A stretch of DNA of 64,000 bases. Source: Vicia villosa. Taxonomy: Eukaryota > Streptophyta > Magnoliopsida > Fabales > Fabaceae. A program made the translations under genes and the position numbers. The stretch lies in the NCBI RefSeq assembly GCF_029867415.1, contig NC_081183.1, positions 143,669,097 through 143,733,096 of the forward strand. The letters are read 5' to 3'. Positions 1 through 12,028 of the stretch are shown piece after piece. Position 1 is the stretch's first letter. The number at the start of each line of letters is the position of its first letter. The notes under the pieces are model-generated. The model searched no databases and was not told the DNA's origin. It saw only the letters and a list, made by a program, of their open reading frames with translations.

Positions 1-485
1 TTCCCTTTTATAAAATCAATTGTATCTACAATAGCTTTTTTTCCCGGTTATAAAAATACTTAAAACTTATTCCAGCTTATAAATATAATTGTATCAACAA
101 TATTTTTTTTCTAATTTATTAAAATATTTGTAACTTATTTCTCTTTATTAATATAAGTGTATCAACAATAGTATTTTCCCTTTTATAAAATATTTATAAT
201 TTATTTCCATTTATAAAATAAGTTAACAGTAAACTTTTCTTCGTTTAAAAAATATAAAATATTTGTAACTTATTCAAATTTATAAAATATTTGTAACTTA
301 TTTGAAAATATTTGTAACCTAATCATTAATTTAAAAATATTTGTATCAACAATCATTTTTTCCCTTTATAAAAATATTTGCATCAAAAATAGATCTTTTT
401 CGTTTATAAAAATGTTTATATCCAAGATACATCTTTTCCCGTATTTAAAAAGAATATCGTTTTAAAAAAATTGGATCAACAATAT
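1..485. repeat. Degenerate AT-rich tandem-like repeat
   Basis: Phrases such as TTTATAAAATATTTGTAACT and GTATCAACAATA recur irregularly every 50-120 bases, with many substitutions and indels. This looks like an old, decayed tandem array or AT-rich transposon interior. It has no coding potential, and the left edge is cut by the window. Confidence 0.45.
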
Positions 486-2350
486 ACATTAAAAAATAAA
501 GTAACACTTACTTTTAATTTATGATAAAATTATTTTTTAACTTCTATATTATAAAAAATTTAGTTTAAAATTTTTATTTTGTTTTAGTATTTTTATAACT
601 TAGAAGATTAAAAAATGTTAAATTTTATAATTTAATATTTGAATGTGGGCACCAACTATAATTTATAAATTGATTCATTAATTGAGGCCAAACTTTTTAA
701 AATAGATGGTAATGTTTTTAATTTAAACGTGTTTCATATTCTTATTAATTTTCTCATAAAAATCTAAAACATTAAAAAAATATATTTTATTTCGAAAAAA
801 GAATCTCTAATTTTAATTTTGTATAAATGATTAAAACAAAACTGATTTGTAGTATTAAAAGCCTAAGGACCAATATATGTTATAAACATATCACATTAAA
901 ATAAATAAGTAATAAATTGTAATTACAATATTAAATGATATTTTAACCTTTATTATAGTTGTTATAATTTAATTGCATTTAAGATCTAAACTATTAAAAA
1001 TTGAAATTGAAACTTAAAAAACTACATTGAAAATTTGCATTTATTAAATGATAATTTGACCATTATTATACTATTAATTATTTGAATTTGCATTGAAAAT
1101 TAAGTGAATTATTCATAAATATGGTAATTTACATTTATTATTTTTTAAAAAATGCTATAATATTAATAACATTAATAAAGTTTTAATGATATACATTTCT
1201 TCCATTTTAAAATAAATATTTTTCATATTTTTATACGTATTTTAAAATAGAGTATGTAATATTATAAATTATATATTAATTTTTAATATTTTTATACGTA
1301 TTTAAAAAATAGAAGTAAAAATTTATATTTAAAATTATCAAATTTTAAACTATTTTTAGTAGAGATGTACAAAAAATTGGTTATATGGAAAAATTCAAAT
1401 TTCCTCAATAAATGAATAAAATATTTATTGTAGTAATAAGGGATATGTACAAGTATGATTGATTTATGTATAGAAAAAGTATAACATGGGAATTTTAATT
1501 TATTGTATAGTCATAAAAGATTTTCAATTTAATAATAAAATTTTATAAAGTATACCATAAATGTAATTTAACCATAATTACTGTAATTATTATTTAATAG
1601 CCTTTAACATATATAAAAATAAAAATTGGAAGCAGGTGGGAGTAGCTTTTGTTTTGTACCGTGATTTTAACATTTTCCAAACATAGGCTAATTATAACTG
1701 TCAAATATAAAAATATTTTATATCTTATAAAAAAATAGAAAATCAGTAAATACTTCACATTACTCTTTTTTTTAGTAATTTATTATTGTTTTTTAAAATT
1801 TCAGAATGTGTGATTTATTTTTTCTAATCAACAGTGTTATTATTATACAATGCCAAAATGATACCTCCTTTATAAAATATTTAATGTTTATTCATTCTTT
1901 TCTCAGGTATCATTCAAATTCCAACAAAACAGATTAACATATAGATCCCTTCACAAACATACGTTTAAAATTTTCAAAAACTAACAAAATAAAACAAACA
2001 GCTAATTGATCCTTGTACTTCTCTGCTGCCCGAGCAGTAGCAGCTAATTGATCTTGCAACAAAACAAACAAACAAATTTAATCAAATGGTTAAATAAAAT
2101 AAACTTTAATAAATTACAATAATCATCAATTAGCTTCGTTTAACAATGCAAATTACTCACAGTCTCCAACCTAGCCAACCTATTCACTATTCAAAATTCA
2201 GAGTAAATAACATTAGATAACTCAAAATTCAAATTCAAATTTCAATCGAAAGTCTCCTTGAGGCACAACCGGACAATAGAATGGAGAGGAATGGCTTGTA
2301 CCGTCGCAATTCAATAGAGAAGCAGAGGTTCAAAAGCTGATTGAGAAGGA
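486..2350. other. AT-rich intergenic DNA, no feature seen
   Basis: Very AT-rich sequence with many short homopolymer runs. No convincing reading frame, RNA gene or terminal repeat was recognised on either strand. Confidence 0.5.
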
Positions 2351-2359
2351 CTATCGGAG

Positions 2360-3139
2360 CTCCTCATATCAACTGTAAGAAACGGAATAAAAATTAGAAT
2401 TTGATTGTAAAATATAGATGGTGTCAGTTAGATCTTAGATCTCACAACATTTTCAGATTGATACGAAAGGAAGAATGAGAATGTAATAGTACCTGGTATG
2501 ATATCTTTTGTCGAATGGTGCAGATGCTTATTCCGTCTTCATCTGCTTCTATTTTATGCAAATTGTGCAAGCTGAATCTTCTATATCCCTATTTAATTTT
2601 TTCAGATTAATATATTGAAAAATCAAAACATGAAGAATCAAAAAACAAAAAATAAACTTTACTTGATTGAAGCTTGGGTGTTTAGTCAAATCTTGAATCA
2701 GTTTAAGCGATGCTTCTTTTTCCTTTCAACAGAAAAAAATACAAAACCTAAACCAAACCCATAAATAACAAAAAAAAAAATAGAGAAAAAAAATAGCAAA
2801 AAAAAAATGAATCAAGAAAGAACAAAATTTGTATACCTTTTTTAGAGAAATTTTCTTGGAACGTTTGAGTTTATCATCAGATTCAACCCATTTTTGTTTT
2901 AATTGAAAACATGCATAAAAAGCACTGAAAATCAGAACATACAGACTAAAATAGAGAGAAGCAAATACCTCATCTTTGATAGCAGCAAAGAGGGAAGAAT
3001 GAAAAGAGATGGAGCGGCCTAGGAAAGAGAGGAAGTTAGGTTTTCTTATTTGTGTTTTAATAGGGTTGGGTGAATGGATTATTTGTTGCATCTTGGAAAA
3101 AAAAAAGAATTTTTTGGGTTGTAAATCGTGATTTATCAT
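2360..3139 (-). CDS. Possible small intron-containing gene, unrecognised
   Basis: I do not recognise this gene. An open frame starts at 3139, with a second possible start (Met-Gln-Gln) at 3091. It runs to about 2845, where AAAAAAG|GTATAC looks like a donor. A short in-phase exon follows (about 2668-2720, acceptor TTGAAAG, donor CAA|GTAAAG) that encodes a peptide including ASLKLIQDLTKHPSF. Another open stretch at about 2505-2575 contains EADEDGISICTIRQK before a GT donor. Residue use in these short exons is protein-like, unlike the surrounding AT-rich DNA. The first exon is basic and Ser/Phe-rich near its N-terminus, as an organellar presequence could be. A GAG|GTATTT site at 2969 could be an early donor, but the only nearby acceptor would give an intron of about 44 nt, too short to trust. 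The exact exon structure and the 3' end are unresolved. It could be a gene fragment. Confidence 0.25.
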
Positions 3140-3169
3140 TTCAAGAACTCAACATTTATGTTGGCGGTT

Positions 3170-4500
3170 CAAATTGAGCTGTCAGTTTAAATGTTGCAAC
3201 AGAAACGTGATCAAGGTTTAGTGGAATAATTAGTGGAATAAAAATAAATTAAAATCCAACAAAAATGATGCATTCTTTTCATTTTCCCAAATAAAAAGTT
3301 GGAAAGTGACTTTTTAGAAAACTGGAAGATGGCTTTTCATTTCTCAAGGTTAAATTTGAAATCCAATATTATGTCTTTCCAGCTTCTTGTGTATTAAAAT
3401 AAATAAAAAATCAGTAAGAAAATAATGAGGGATTGCCATGTCAGCAAAATTAAGATTACAATCAACCATATTGCAGTATTTAACAAATAGACTAATTTGC
3501 CCTTAATTATTAGATTAGTTTAAGTTAAACTCAATTAGGGTATACGTGGAATTTCCAGGTACTTTAACTTTTATATATTGTTAATAGATAATAATACCTC
3601 TTGTTAGTATAAAGACTCAAATGATCATTTCTCTTCATTTTTTATTTTTTTTTTCTCTTCAGTTTTCTTATCTTTCTTACACTTTCTCTCTTCAACCTTT
3701 TATGCATATAGTTTTTTTTCCACTTTCTCTCATCACCATTTTCTCTTTCTTTGATTGTTATATTCTTTCTTCCACTTTCTCTCTTTTCACTATTTAGTAT
3801 GCCGATGAGTATGGTGGTGGTGGCGGAAACCGATTTACGGCGACGATTATGGTGGTTGTGGTGAAAATGGGTTTCCAGCGACGAGTGTCATTGTGGTCAG
3901 ATTCGAAAAGGTTTACATATGATTTTATCAATTTAGGTTTTGTTATTAACTTATTCAGGTAGATTTGAACTGTTTAAGTTTTGTTATTACAAATTTTTTA
4001 TTGTTTATGACAGAGACGATGTAATATCAATAAACTCAACTATAGTAATTGATTATAGTCATTTGGTTGTTAAAGTTACATATCCAAAAGGATTTTAATA
4101 AGTGGATCTTCGATAAAACGCGGATCTCCTCTTTCCTTTGATTTTAGCTATGATTATCCTTCTTTCTTTTGCTTCTGTTTCATTTGTGTAGTGTTATTTG
4201 ATGTTGTTACTGTGAAAGTTGTTCCAGTTAACAATTTGCTTTCGAAATAACGAGCGTTGCACCTTGCCTACAAAGTGTTTGATGTAAGTTCCCATTTATT
4301 TCATTTGTGATTGAGTTATTTGTGGGCAATGGTGTATTTGTGAAGTTACGTTTTTTATTGCTATTTTCTGTTTGCTACCTTTCAAATATTGCTCACTGTA
4401 CTGTTATTTTATATAACATACATGTTATTTCCCATGATATTGTGTGGAACATTTCAATTATTTTTATTCTTTAGCATATTTTCTGATTAAACATGGTCTT
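3170..4500. other. Intergenic, no gene seen
   Basis: CT-rich stretches lie around 3630-3790, followed by a short GGTGGTGGTGG tract near 3810. A tiny plus-strand frame at 3799 ends after about 20 codons. Nothing here supports a gene. Confidence 0.4.
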
Positions 4501-4518
4501 AAAGGGTGATTGCGTTGG

Positions 4519-4784
4519 CTGGAACCAAGATGGAAGCAGTGGCATCTCAGCTATAAATTTTATGTTCCATAACCTTTAACATTACTCATTTGGCTTCACC
4601 TTTTCATCATTGTTGTCAATCGCTGACAACAAAAAATAGTTGACAATTTAGATTACACTATGAATATTGTCATAACATAAGCAATTGACAACTTCAATAT
4701 TTTGCAGTGGGAGAGACAGGGATTGAATGGTTTTCTCTTCAATACCACCCTGAAGCATCCCCTGGACCTCATGATTCCGACAAC
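4519..4784 (+). pseudogene. Fragment of carbamoyl-phosphate synthase small subunit (CARA)
   Basis: Bases 4734-4784 encode SLQYHPEASPGPHDSDN. This is the conserved C-terminal block of the glutamine amidotransferase domain of the carbamoyl-phosphate synthetase small chain and includes the His-Pro-Glu part of the catalytic triad. Upstream, 4519-4566 encodes a diverged NQDGSSGIS..NFM stretch that aligns with the NLNDGSCAG..LNVM segment that precedes the block in plant CARA proteins. The two pieces are separated by about 165 bases that end in TTTTGCAG, an acceptor-like site. No start codon and no other domain was found nearby. The complete enzyme makes carbamoyl phosphate for arginine and pyrimidine synthesis in plastids. 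Here only a tail remains, so it is a pseudogene, perhaps captured or left behind by a transposon. The identity of the 17-residue block is strong; the alignment of the upstream piece is weaker. Confidence 0.75.
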
Positions 4785-4799
4785 GGTGAGATACATCAA

Positions 4800-5892
4800 A
4801 CTTGTACTATTTATTAAAAGAGCTTTGCTGAAGGAACATGAATAGAAGCATTGTGAAATATATAATATTTAATATATATTGCATCAACCATTGCAATCTT
4901 TTTAGCCTTTAACTTCTAAATCTTAATTGAATCCCTTCAAAAATGATTTCTGAGTTTTCGTGTATTTTATGACTTTGATCTGGTAGCCTAATAAAAGTGC
5001 TCATGTTCCAAACTGTGGTAAGCGGTGAGGGAACTTTTTGAATATTTTCATTGCTTTGAATATCTCAATTAAAACTCAACTCTTCCTTGAGGTGCGTAAT
5101 TGCCTCTGAGACACCATTATGCAAATTGAAGGGTTGTGTATGTGATACAAAGGTAGTATAATCATTAATCGTTAAATGACATAATCGTGTAGTTTAAGAA
5201 TGGTTATTACCTCAAGAAATATTTTTCAGCAATTTTTGCAGCTCGTGTTACTCTCTATGATAATGCATAATGTATCGCAAGTGATAGTACATGTGCAGCT
5301 TCCTGGATAGTACATGTGCAGGGCACATTTTTAATTGATTCTAATTTTCTGTTGTTGAGTCTAACTAATGCATGGCTGACTATGGTTTTGACAGTAAGAC
5401 TTAAGCCTCTTGAATGAAGTGTAATGTCATGGGTTTTTGAATTGTTTTGATGATGAATTAGTAATGCTTTCAATGTCTCTTGCTTGAGGTTGTAGTAATG
5501 ATCAGTTAGCAAAATTAGGCTTTACTTGGCTTGAATTTGAATGCAAACTTTGATGAATGACCAGTCTGGATTGCTATTGAATTGCATTACATGATCATTG
5601 GCCTGCAAACTGTATGATCAAGCCTTAGAATTTTGGTACAAGCATGTGCACTGCTTGCCTTTGCATGTTGCACTTTGGTACAAACCTTAGTTAGATATTT
5701 GGATTTAGAGGTTTATGTAGTTAGTAGGTAAGTACCATTTATGTAAGTTGGATATTTTGTTATGATTGCAATCTGGGAGTGAAATTAAGATTTTATTCAA
5801 AGAGTATTCAATTATGAGTTAACATATCATAGTTTCCGCAATTCACAATCGGCAATTGCAATTGCGGTTGAAATAAAGCGACCTAAGATGTC
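4800..5892. other. Intergenic, no gene seen
   Basis: AT-rich, with one 85-codon minus-strand frame (5255-5512) that shows no recognisable motif. The last 60 bases (GGCAATTGCAATTGCGGTT) belong to the sequence into which the LTR element at 5898 inserted; it resumes at 12667. Confidence 0.4.
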
Positions 5893-5897
5893 TCTGC

Positions 5898-7796
5898 TGA
5901 TCGCGACTTTACGTGTCTATTAGTCGGGATAACGCAAGTGCACAGTCGTGTCGTGTAGTTTTAAAAGATATCGAATCCACAGGGACTATAAATCGATCTA
6001 CCGTTATCTAAAGTTACTATGTAAAGCTAAGGCTAATGATATTTGGGTTTTTTATAAATGGAAACTAAAATCTTAAAGCTAGGTAAAATATAATAATAAA
6101 CGGATATCAGTATGTATTTCATCTAACTTAGATGATCCGAAGTTCCATTGGCCAGATTCTAATTAAATCAAAGATCTTTACTAACTATGTTATTTAAAAG
6201 TCCTCCTCTCAAACTCTCGCTCTATTGATTCAGACTACGATCCTAACTCATAATGTACGCTCTCGCCATCCCACCAGATTTAGAAACGCTTTTTGAAAAC
6301 ATCATAATTAATAAAATGCTCGCTTCATGAAGACGTTATCTACTTAAATCTCCTAATCTCAAACTCTCGCTCTGTAGACTCGGAACATGCTAATATCCCT
6401 AACGTACGCTTTCGCCATCCCGCGCGGGAGTAAAAACACTTTTTGAAAGTAAATAAATTCTAATCAGTTTTAATACGCTTTCGCCATCCTTAAAACTAAT
6501 GTCCTATGTCTACTATTCAGTTAAAGATCTCAAACTTTCGCTCTATTGATTTTAACCTTTGACTGCCTTAAGACCTCAAACTTTCGCTCTATTGGTTTTA
6601 AGACTTACTAATTAAATTAGACATACAAACCAAAAACAAGTGATATTTAATAAAACATAATTAAGCCAATTTATTTCGGATCCCTTTTGTTAGATTACTT
6701 TACATACCGACATCTAAATAAATTAGCCTGACATACTTAAAGAAACAAACATGAAATTATAATTATTAAACATGAAATTATAATTATTAACCATGAACAT
6801 GCGCATATTTAGATTTGTAATGATAAAACAATATTATAAGAACAAGAAACTAAAATAATTGCAAATAAATAAACCTGGAAGTAAAGCAGACAAAATGAAC
6901 TTGAATTAAATTACGAACAAAACAAATCTTGAAACTTGAATGAAGCTTTGAAATAATGTCGGCAAGATTGTGATCCAAGAGTACATAAATTGTAGGCCTA
7001 AAACTAATGGTGTGGTAGTTCCTCAATGTGAGAAACTACCACTTTTACAAAGTGATAATTTATGCCTAAAACTATGAACAGCGCTTCCGCGCCTAAAACT
7101 TGGATACCTTCAAATGAATGCTCAGACTCTTTATATAGTGAATGAAAGTGGAAGTTACTTTCAGCATCATGTGAGAAGTAGTGGAGATCATGGCGTGGGA
7201 AGTTGAGAAAATATAGGAAGACTTGGTTGGTGGAGTATAGAACGGAGACGTGGGCCTTCAAATTTAAACTATCTTTGAACGAGTCTTGAGACGTGGGTCT
7301 CAAAGTGGCTGGATTGTTGGAGACGGACGTCTCCTTCATGTGACGTGTCCTATGAACGTGGGTGAACTTGGGAGACGGACGTCTCCTTTGATGACGTGGC
7401 CCTTGGACTTTGGAGACGGGCGTCTCCATGCAATTGGGCCCTTAGACGGGCGTCTCAGCTTCTTCATAGTGGGAGCTTCAGCTCCTTCGTGGGCTGGGCT
7501 TCCAAACTTGGTCCATCCAATTTGCACCCCTCACATTTGATTCATTCTATTTGCACCCCTCACATTTGATTCATTCTATTTGCACCTCCACTTATAATAT
7601 TTGCCTATTTTCTTCTTTTTAAGTTGTTTTTATCTACATTTCATCTTCTTTTGACAAATAGTTCTCAAAACGAACATAAAACCTGAAACAATGAAAATAC
7701 CAACATAATACCGACATAAAGCAACATAATTAAGATAAAATAGGGAAATAATATATGTAAATCAAGCCTAATATGTGATACATTTTCGCGTTATCA
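5898..7796 (-). repeat. 3' LTR of the Athila-derived element
   Basis: 1899 bp with TG...CA ends. It carries one extra copy of a short direct repeat near 7530-7590 (TTTGCACCCCTCACATTTGA appears twice) compared with the other LTR, which explains its extra 28 bp. The 141-codon minus-strand frame at 7004-7429 recurs in the other LTR and is LTR sequence, not a gene. Confidence 0.9.
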
Positions 7797-9166
7797 AATA
7801 CCCTCACACTTAAACCATTGCTTGTCCTCAAGCAATCAACCACACGGTAAAAGAAAATGATTAAGCATGGTTTTTGAAACAAAGGCACGACACGACTCCT
7901 AGTCATACGCGGTGCTAGGCAAATGTTACATCGATAGGTACTAGATATCAACATCAAGGATACCGTAACGACACAATGTCAAAAACTCCCTCCTTATACA
8001 AACCAATTCGAATTATGCCATTATAACTTAACCTATATCTCTCGTTTTTCCTTTCACTCTTTTCATTCAAGCGCAATCACATTAAGCCCGTTATCCGTAC
8101 ACTCACATAGTAGGGGAAATCGGTTAGCGACTATGATCCTTTTCTTTTCTTTAGCACGGGGTTCTGGTTTTTAGGTGGTGCAGCCCCATTTTCCCAATTG
8201 CGGTTGTGGGGGATCGGACCGTAATCCACCCCACCAAGCCCAGTACTAGTGACCTCTAGGCCAACCAACAGTGGGTGCTAATTATTAAATCCTTATATGT
8301 GTAACAACCGTTGGGCTAAATGACCGGGTGAGGGTCACCTAACTTAGGGGGTTATTTTTCAATCAAAGCATTTATTTAATAAAAACAAGACCATTCACTT
8401 ATATTCATCGACTCCCTACGTAGTTTGTGCTTAAGATGGTGTCGACTGCTAATATAAACTACTTAAGAGCTACTTTGAAAACTTGAGCCTAAGGTCTCGA
8501 CATAATGGGCATCCAAATTGATATCACATAATGAGGGGGTTTAGGGTGTCAGGACGGTATCGATGTTGTTGAAACATCTTCAAGTCTTTCTAACAATGCC
8601 TAAAGTGTGACATCCTCTATACTTTCAGAGTGTGTATGCCATGCGTCAAAATTCAAATTTTTGTTGGAGGTTAAAATTTTTCAAAATTGGGGAAAATTTG
8701 ATAACAGAAAATCATATAAAAAGACTTGACAACGTAACTAGAAAACAATAAAGCAACAAATGAAAGCGGTAAAGCTTCTCCCCCACACTTAAACCAAACA
8801 TTGTCCTCAATGTTTCGATCCAAGGTGGAGAAGAAAAGTCAGAACCTATATGGATGCTACCGGCAGGCTATCACAACCAAATCTGCTCCGCGTCCGGAGG
8901 AAATATCTTCTCCTATCATGCTCGTCAACGGTGTCACCACCAGCAGCAACACTCGTAGGAATGTGCGTGGAGACCCATTCATCTTTGAGATGATCGTCTA
9001 TAGATTTTTCGCCTAGATATGGCCGAGACGTGACAAGCGATCCATGTCTTTATTATCTGCAAGTTCAAACGATAAAAGGAAAACATTAAACTGAAAACTC
9101 GTGGGTTGCCTCCCACGCAGCGCTTTGTTTAACGTTGATAGCTTGACGGCTTAAGAGTGCAAGCAC
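7797..9166 (-). other. Non-coding 3' part of the retroelement interior
   Basis: No long frame. The purine tract at 7797-7811 (minus AAGTGTGAGGGTATT) is the expected polypurine tract. A second similar block lies at 8778-8812 (plus CCCCCACACTTAAACCAAAC). A block at about 9097-9140 containing GGGTTGCCTCCCACGCAGCG resembles sequence commonly seen in plant gypsy interiors. Confidence 0.6.
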
Positions 9167-10693
9167 TCAAGGTGGTTCTCTCGAGAATGACTCCTCGGTT
9201 GAACTTTTAGAAAACCTCATTTTCCATGGCCACTTATCAAGCCATCTCACATATCCCTCACCTTTTCTTTTCTTTCTTCTGTGGGGTGGTTCATTCTTTT
9301 GAAATCGTGGTGGCGGTTCTGGATCTATCCTAAGTATCAGTTTTTCGAGTTCGGGCTTAGTGATATTATCCACCACCTCAAAGGTTAACCTTACCCTCTT
9401 ATCACTAATGATATCCTTAGTTTCATGGTCGTCTACATTTCTCTTATTATGCAAGACTTCAAATAAGGGTGCATTAGTGTGGATATTTTCCAATACCTTC
9501 ACATACATTATGGATTTGGAGTCTACCTTAGCTTCCACAAAACTTTGCGGGAAAGAAATCGGCGGGGTATAGGGAAGAGGAATAACAATAGGTGTTTCCC
9601 TCTCTACCTCTTCTACAACCTCCCTTTCAAATGGTGTTGGCGGATTTTTCTCAATCTCCACTCTTTTCTCACTAGAAATCTCTTCAACCACATTATCACT
9701 CTTCTCAATCTCATAATCACTCTCCTCAATCTCATAATCACTCTCCTCAATCTCATTATCACTCTCCTCAGGAATTTCAATTTGTTCTTCACTAATGGTT
9801 GTTTCCATATACTCCTCAAGTAAGTGTCCTAGCGACTTCTGTTCAAGTTGGGAGATTTGAGTTTCTAATGCCATGTTGTGAGTCGCGAGGGACTCAACCA
9901 TAGTGGTCAGTTGCCTAAGGGTTTCATTGTTTTGAAGACTTTGTTTGATAAGCTCTTGGTTTTGGACGGTTTGTGTCTCTACAAAGTGCTCCATCATGGC
10001 TTCTAATCTAGAGTGAGTTAGCGTCTCGTCGGGATCCTCCGTTGATGTTTCGAAGTTAAAATTATGGGATTCTTGAGGTTCTTCAAAGGGAGCTAGCGTT
10101 GCATTTTTCGTTTCCTCAAAGTGTTTCGTCATCATAGATTCTAGCCTAGAGAGAGTTTGTGCTTCAATGAATTCCTCCATTAAGATTTCGAGGTTGGATT
10201 TATGATAATCTTGCGACTCCTCAAAATGTTGGGCGTGGTGATCGTAAAGGAAATTTGGTTGATGATAAGTTGGCGTTGCATTGAAATCCTCTATTAATGC
10301 TTCAGGGTTAGAATTATAGGATTCTTGTGGTTCCTCGAAATATTGGGCTTGGTGATCGTAGAGGAAATTCGGTTGAGGATAAGTTTGGTTGGAATTATAA
10401 AATTCTTGTAGTTCCTCAAAATGTTGGGATTGGTGATTGTAGAGGGAATTTGGTTGAGGATAAGCTAGTGTCGGATTGTAATCCCTAATTAATGTTTCGA
10501 GGTTTTGATTGTAGGTTTCTTGTGGTTCCTCGAAATGTTGAGATTGGGAGTTGCAGAGGTAATTTGGGTGAGAATGAATTGGTGGCGCAGCATTGAAATT
10601 CTTCAATAATATTTCGTGATCGGATTTATAGGATCCAGGTGATTCCTCGAAATACTGGAAGTGGGGGTTATAGAAAAATTTTGGGTGATACAT
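9167..10693 (-). CDS. Athila-Gag-derived repeat protein, 508 aa
   Basis: The only long frame of the element, starting 79 bases downstream of the primer site. Residues 1-182 are about five imperfect repeats of 27-41 residues built on the pattern QPNFLYDHQAQHFEEPQESY followed by NSNxExLIxxFN. A probable coiled coil follows at about 240-285 (NNETLRQLTTMVESLATHN), then an acidic EESDYEIEESD repeat at about 310-335. Residues about 375-440 (PYTPPISFPQ, then KVLENIHTNAPLFEVL and KDIISDKRVRL) resemble the FPQRL...HINIPF.E.L...KD+++ segment of Athila Gag, by family knowledge and not by a search. The C-terminus is basic and Trp-rich (RWLDKWPWKMRF). No CCHC knuckle, protease or polymerase was seen. It is probably a structural, Gag-like protein that helps package the element's RNA. 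The N-terminal repeats could instead be a newly expanded function. Confidence 0.7.
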   Translation of the reverse strand: MYHPKFFYNPHFQYFEESPGSYKSDHEILLKNFNAAPPIHSHPNYLCNSQSQHFEEPQETYNQNLETLIRDYNPTLAYPQPNSLYNHQSQHFEELQEFYNSNQTYPQPNFLYDHQAQYFEEPQESYNSNPEALIEDFNATPTYHQPNFLYDHHAQHFEESQDYHKSNLEILMEEFIEAQTLSRLESMMTKHFEETKNATLAPFEEPQESHNFNFETSTEDPDETLTHSRLEAMMEHFVETQTVQNQELIKQSLQNNETLRQLTTMVESLATHNMALETQISQLEQKSLGHLLEEYMETTISEEQIEIPEESDNEIEESDYEIEESDYEIEKSDNVVEEISSEKRVEIEKNPPTPFEREVVEEVERETPIVIPLPYTPPISFPQSFVEAKVDSKSIMYVKVLENIHTNAPLFEVLHNKRNVDDHETKDIISDKRVRLTFEVVDNITKPELEKLILRIDPEPPPRFQKNEPPHRRKKRKGEGYVRWLDKWPWKMRFSKSSTEESFSREPP

Positions 10694-10771
10694 AGTAGTA
10701 AATGAAAAGAAAGAAAAAAAATGCCTTAGTCTCTACGGTGTAACAGCGAGTTACGATATCGACTTGAATAG

Positions 10772-10789
10772 TCCCTGGAAACGGCGCCA
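10772..10789 (-). other. Primer-binding site, tRNA-Asp type
   Basis: The plus strand reads TCCCTGGAAACGGCGCCA, matching the 3' end of plant tRNA-Asp (TCCCCGGCAACGGCGCCA) at 16 of 18 positions. It lies 6 bases from the LTR edge at 10796. Its position fixes the right-hand LTR as the 5' LTR and the element as minus-oriented. Confidence 0.85.
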
Positions 10790-12028
10790 AAAACTTGATC
10801 GCGACTTTACGTGTCTATTAGTCGGGATAACTGCAAGTGCACAGTCGTGTCGTGTAGTTTTAAAAGATATTGAATCCACAGGGACTATAAATCGATCTAC
10901 CGTTATCTAAAGTTACTATGTAAAGCTAAGGCTAATGATATTTGGGTTTTTTATAAATGGAAACTAAAATCTTAAAGCTAGGTAAAATATAATAATAAAC
11001 GGATATCAGTATGTATTTCATCTAACTTAGGTGATCCGAAGTTCCATTGGCCAGATTCTAATTAAATCAAAGATCTTTACTAACTATGTTATTTAAAAGT
11101 CCTCCTCTCAAACTCTCGCTCTATTGATTCAGACTACAATCCTAACTCATAATGTACGCTCTCGCCATCCCACCAGATTTAGAAACGCTTTTTGAAAACA
11201 TCATAATTAATAAAATGCTCGCTTCATGAAGACGTTATCTACTTAAATCTCCTAATCTCAAACTCTCGCTCTGTTGACTCGGAACATGCTAATATCCCTA
11301 ACGTACGCTTTCGCCATCCCGCGCGGGAGTAAAAACACTTTTTGAAAGTAAATAAATTCTAATCAGTTTTAATACGCTTTCGCCATCCTTAAAACTAATG
11401 TCCTATGTCTACTATCCAGTTAAAGATCTCAAACTTTCGCTCTATTGATTTTAACCTTTGACTGCCTTAAGACCTCAAACTTCCGCTCTATTGGTTTTAA
11501 GACTTACTAATTAAATTAGACATACAAACCAAAAACAAGTGATATTTAATAAAACATAATTAAGCCAATTTATTTCGGATCCCTTTTGTTAGATTACTTT
11601 ACATACCGACATCTCAATAAATTAGCCAGACATACTTAAAGAAACAAACATGAAATTATAATTATTAAACATGAAATTATAATTATTAACCATGAACATG
11701 CGCATATTTAGATTTGTAATGATAAAACAATATTATAAGAACAAGAAACTAAAATAATTGCAAATAAATAAACCTGGAAGTAAAGCAGACAAAATGAACT
11801 TGAATTAAATTACGAACAAAACAAATCTTGAAACTTGAATGAAGCTTTGAAATAATGTTGGCAATATTGTGATCCAAGAGTACATAAATTGTAGGCCTAA
11901 AACTAATGGTGTGGTAGTTCCTCAATGTGAGAAACTACCACTTTTACAAAGTGATAATTTATGCCTAAAACTATGAACAGCGCTTCCGCGCCTAAAACTT
12001 GGATACCTTCAAATGAATGCTCAGACTC

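Noticed and set aside
2960..2969. Intron of about 44 nt starting at GAG|GTATTT
   Set aside because: Too short for a plant intron, and the acceptor shifts the frame into a stop.
7004..7429. 141-codon minus frame, repeated at 11903-12328
   Set aside because: It lies within the two LTRs, spans promoter palindromes and the TATA box, and has no motif. It is LTR sequence.
9479..9823. Plus-strand frame with an LNLIITLLNLIITLL repeat
   Set aside because: Antisense shadow of the acidic repeat of the 508-aa protein.
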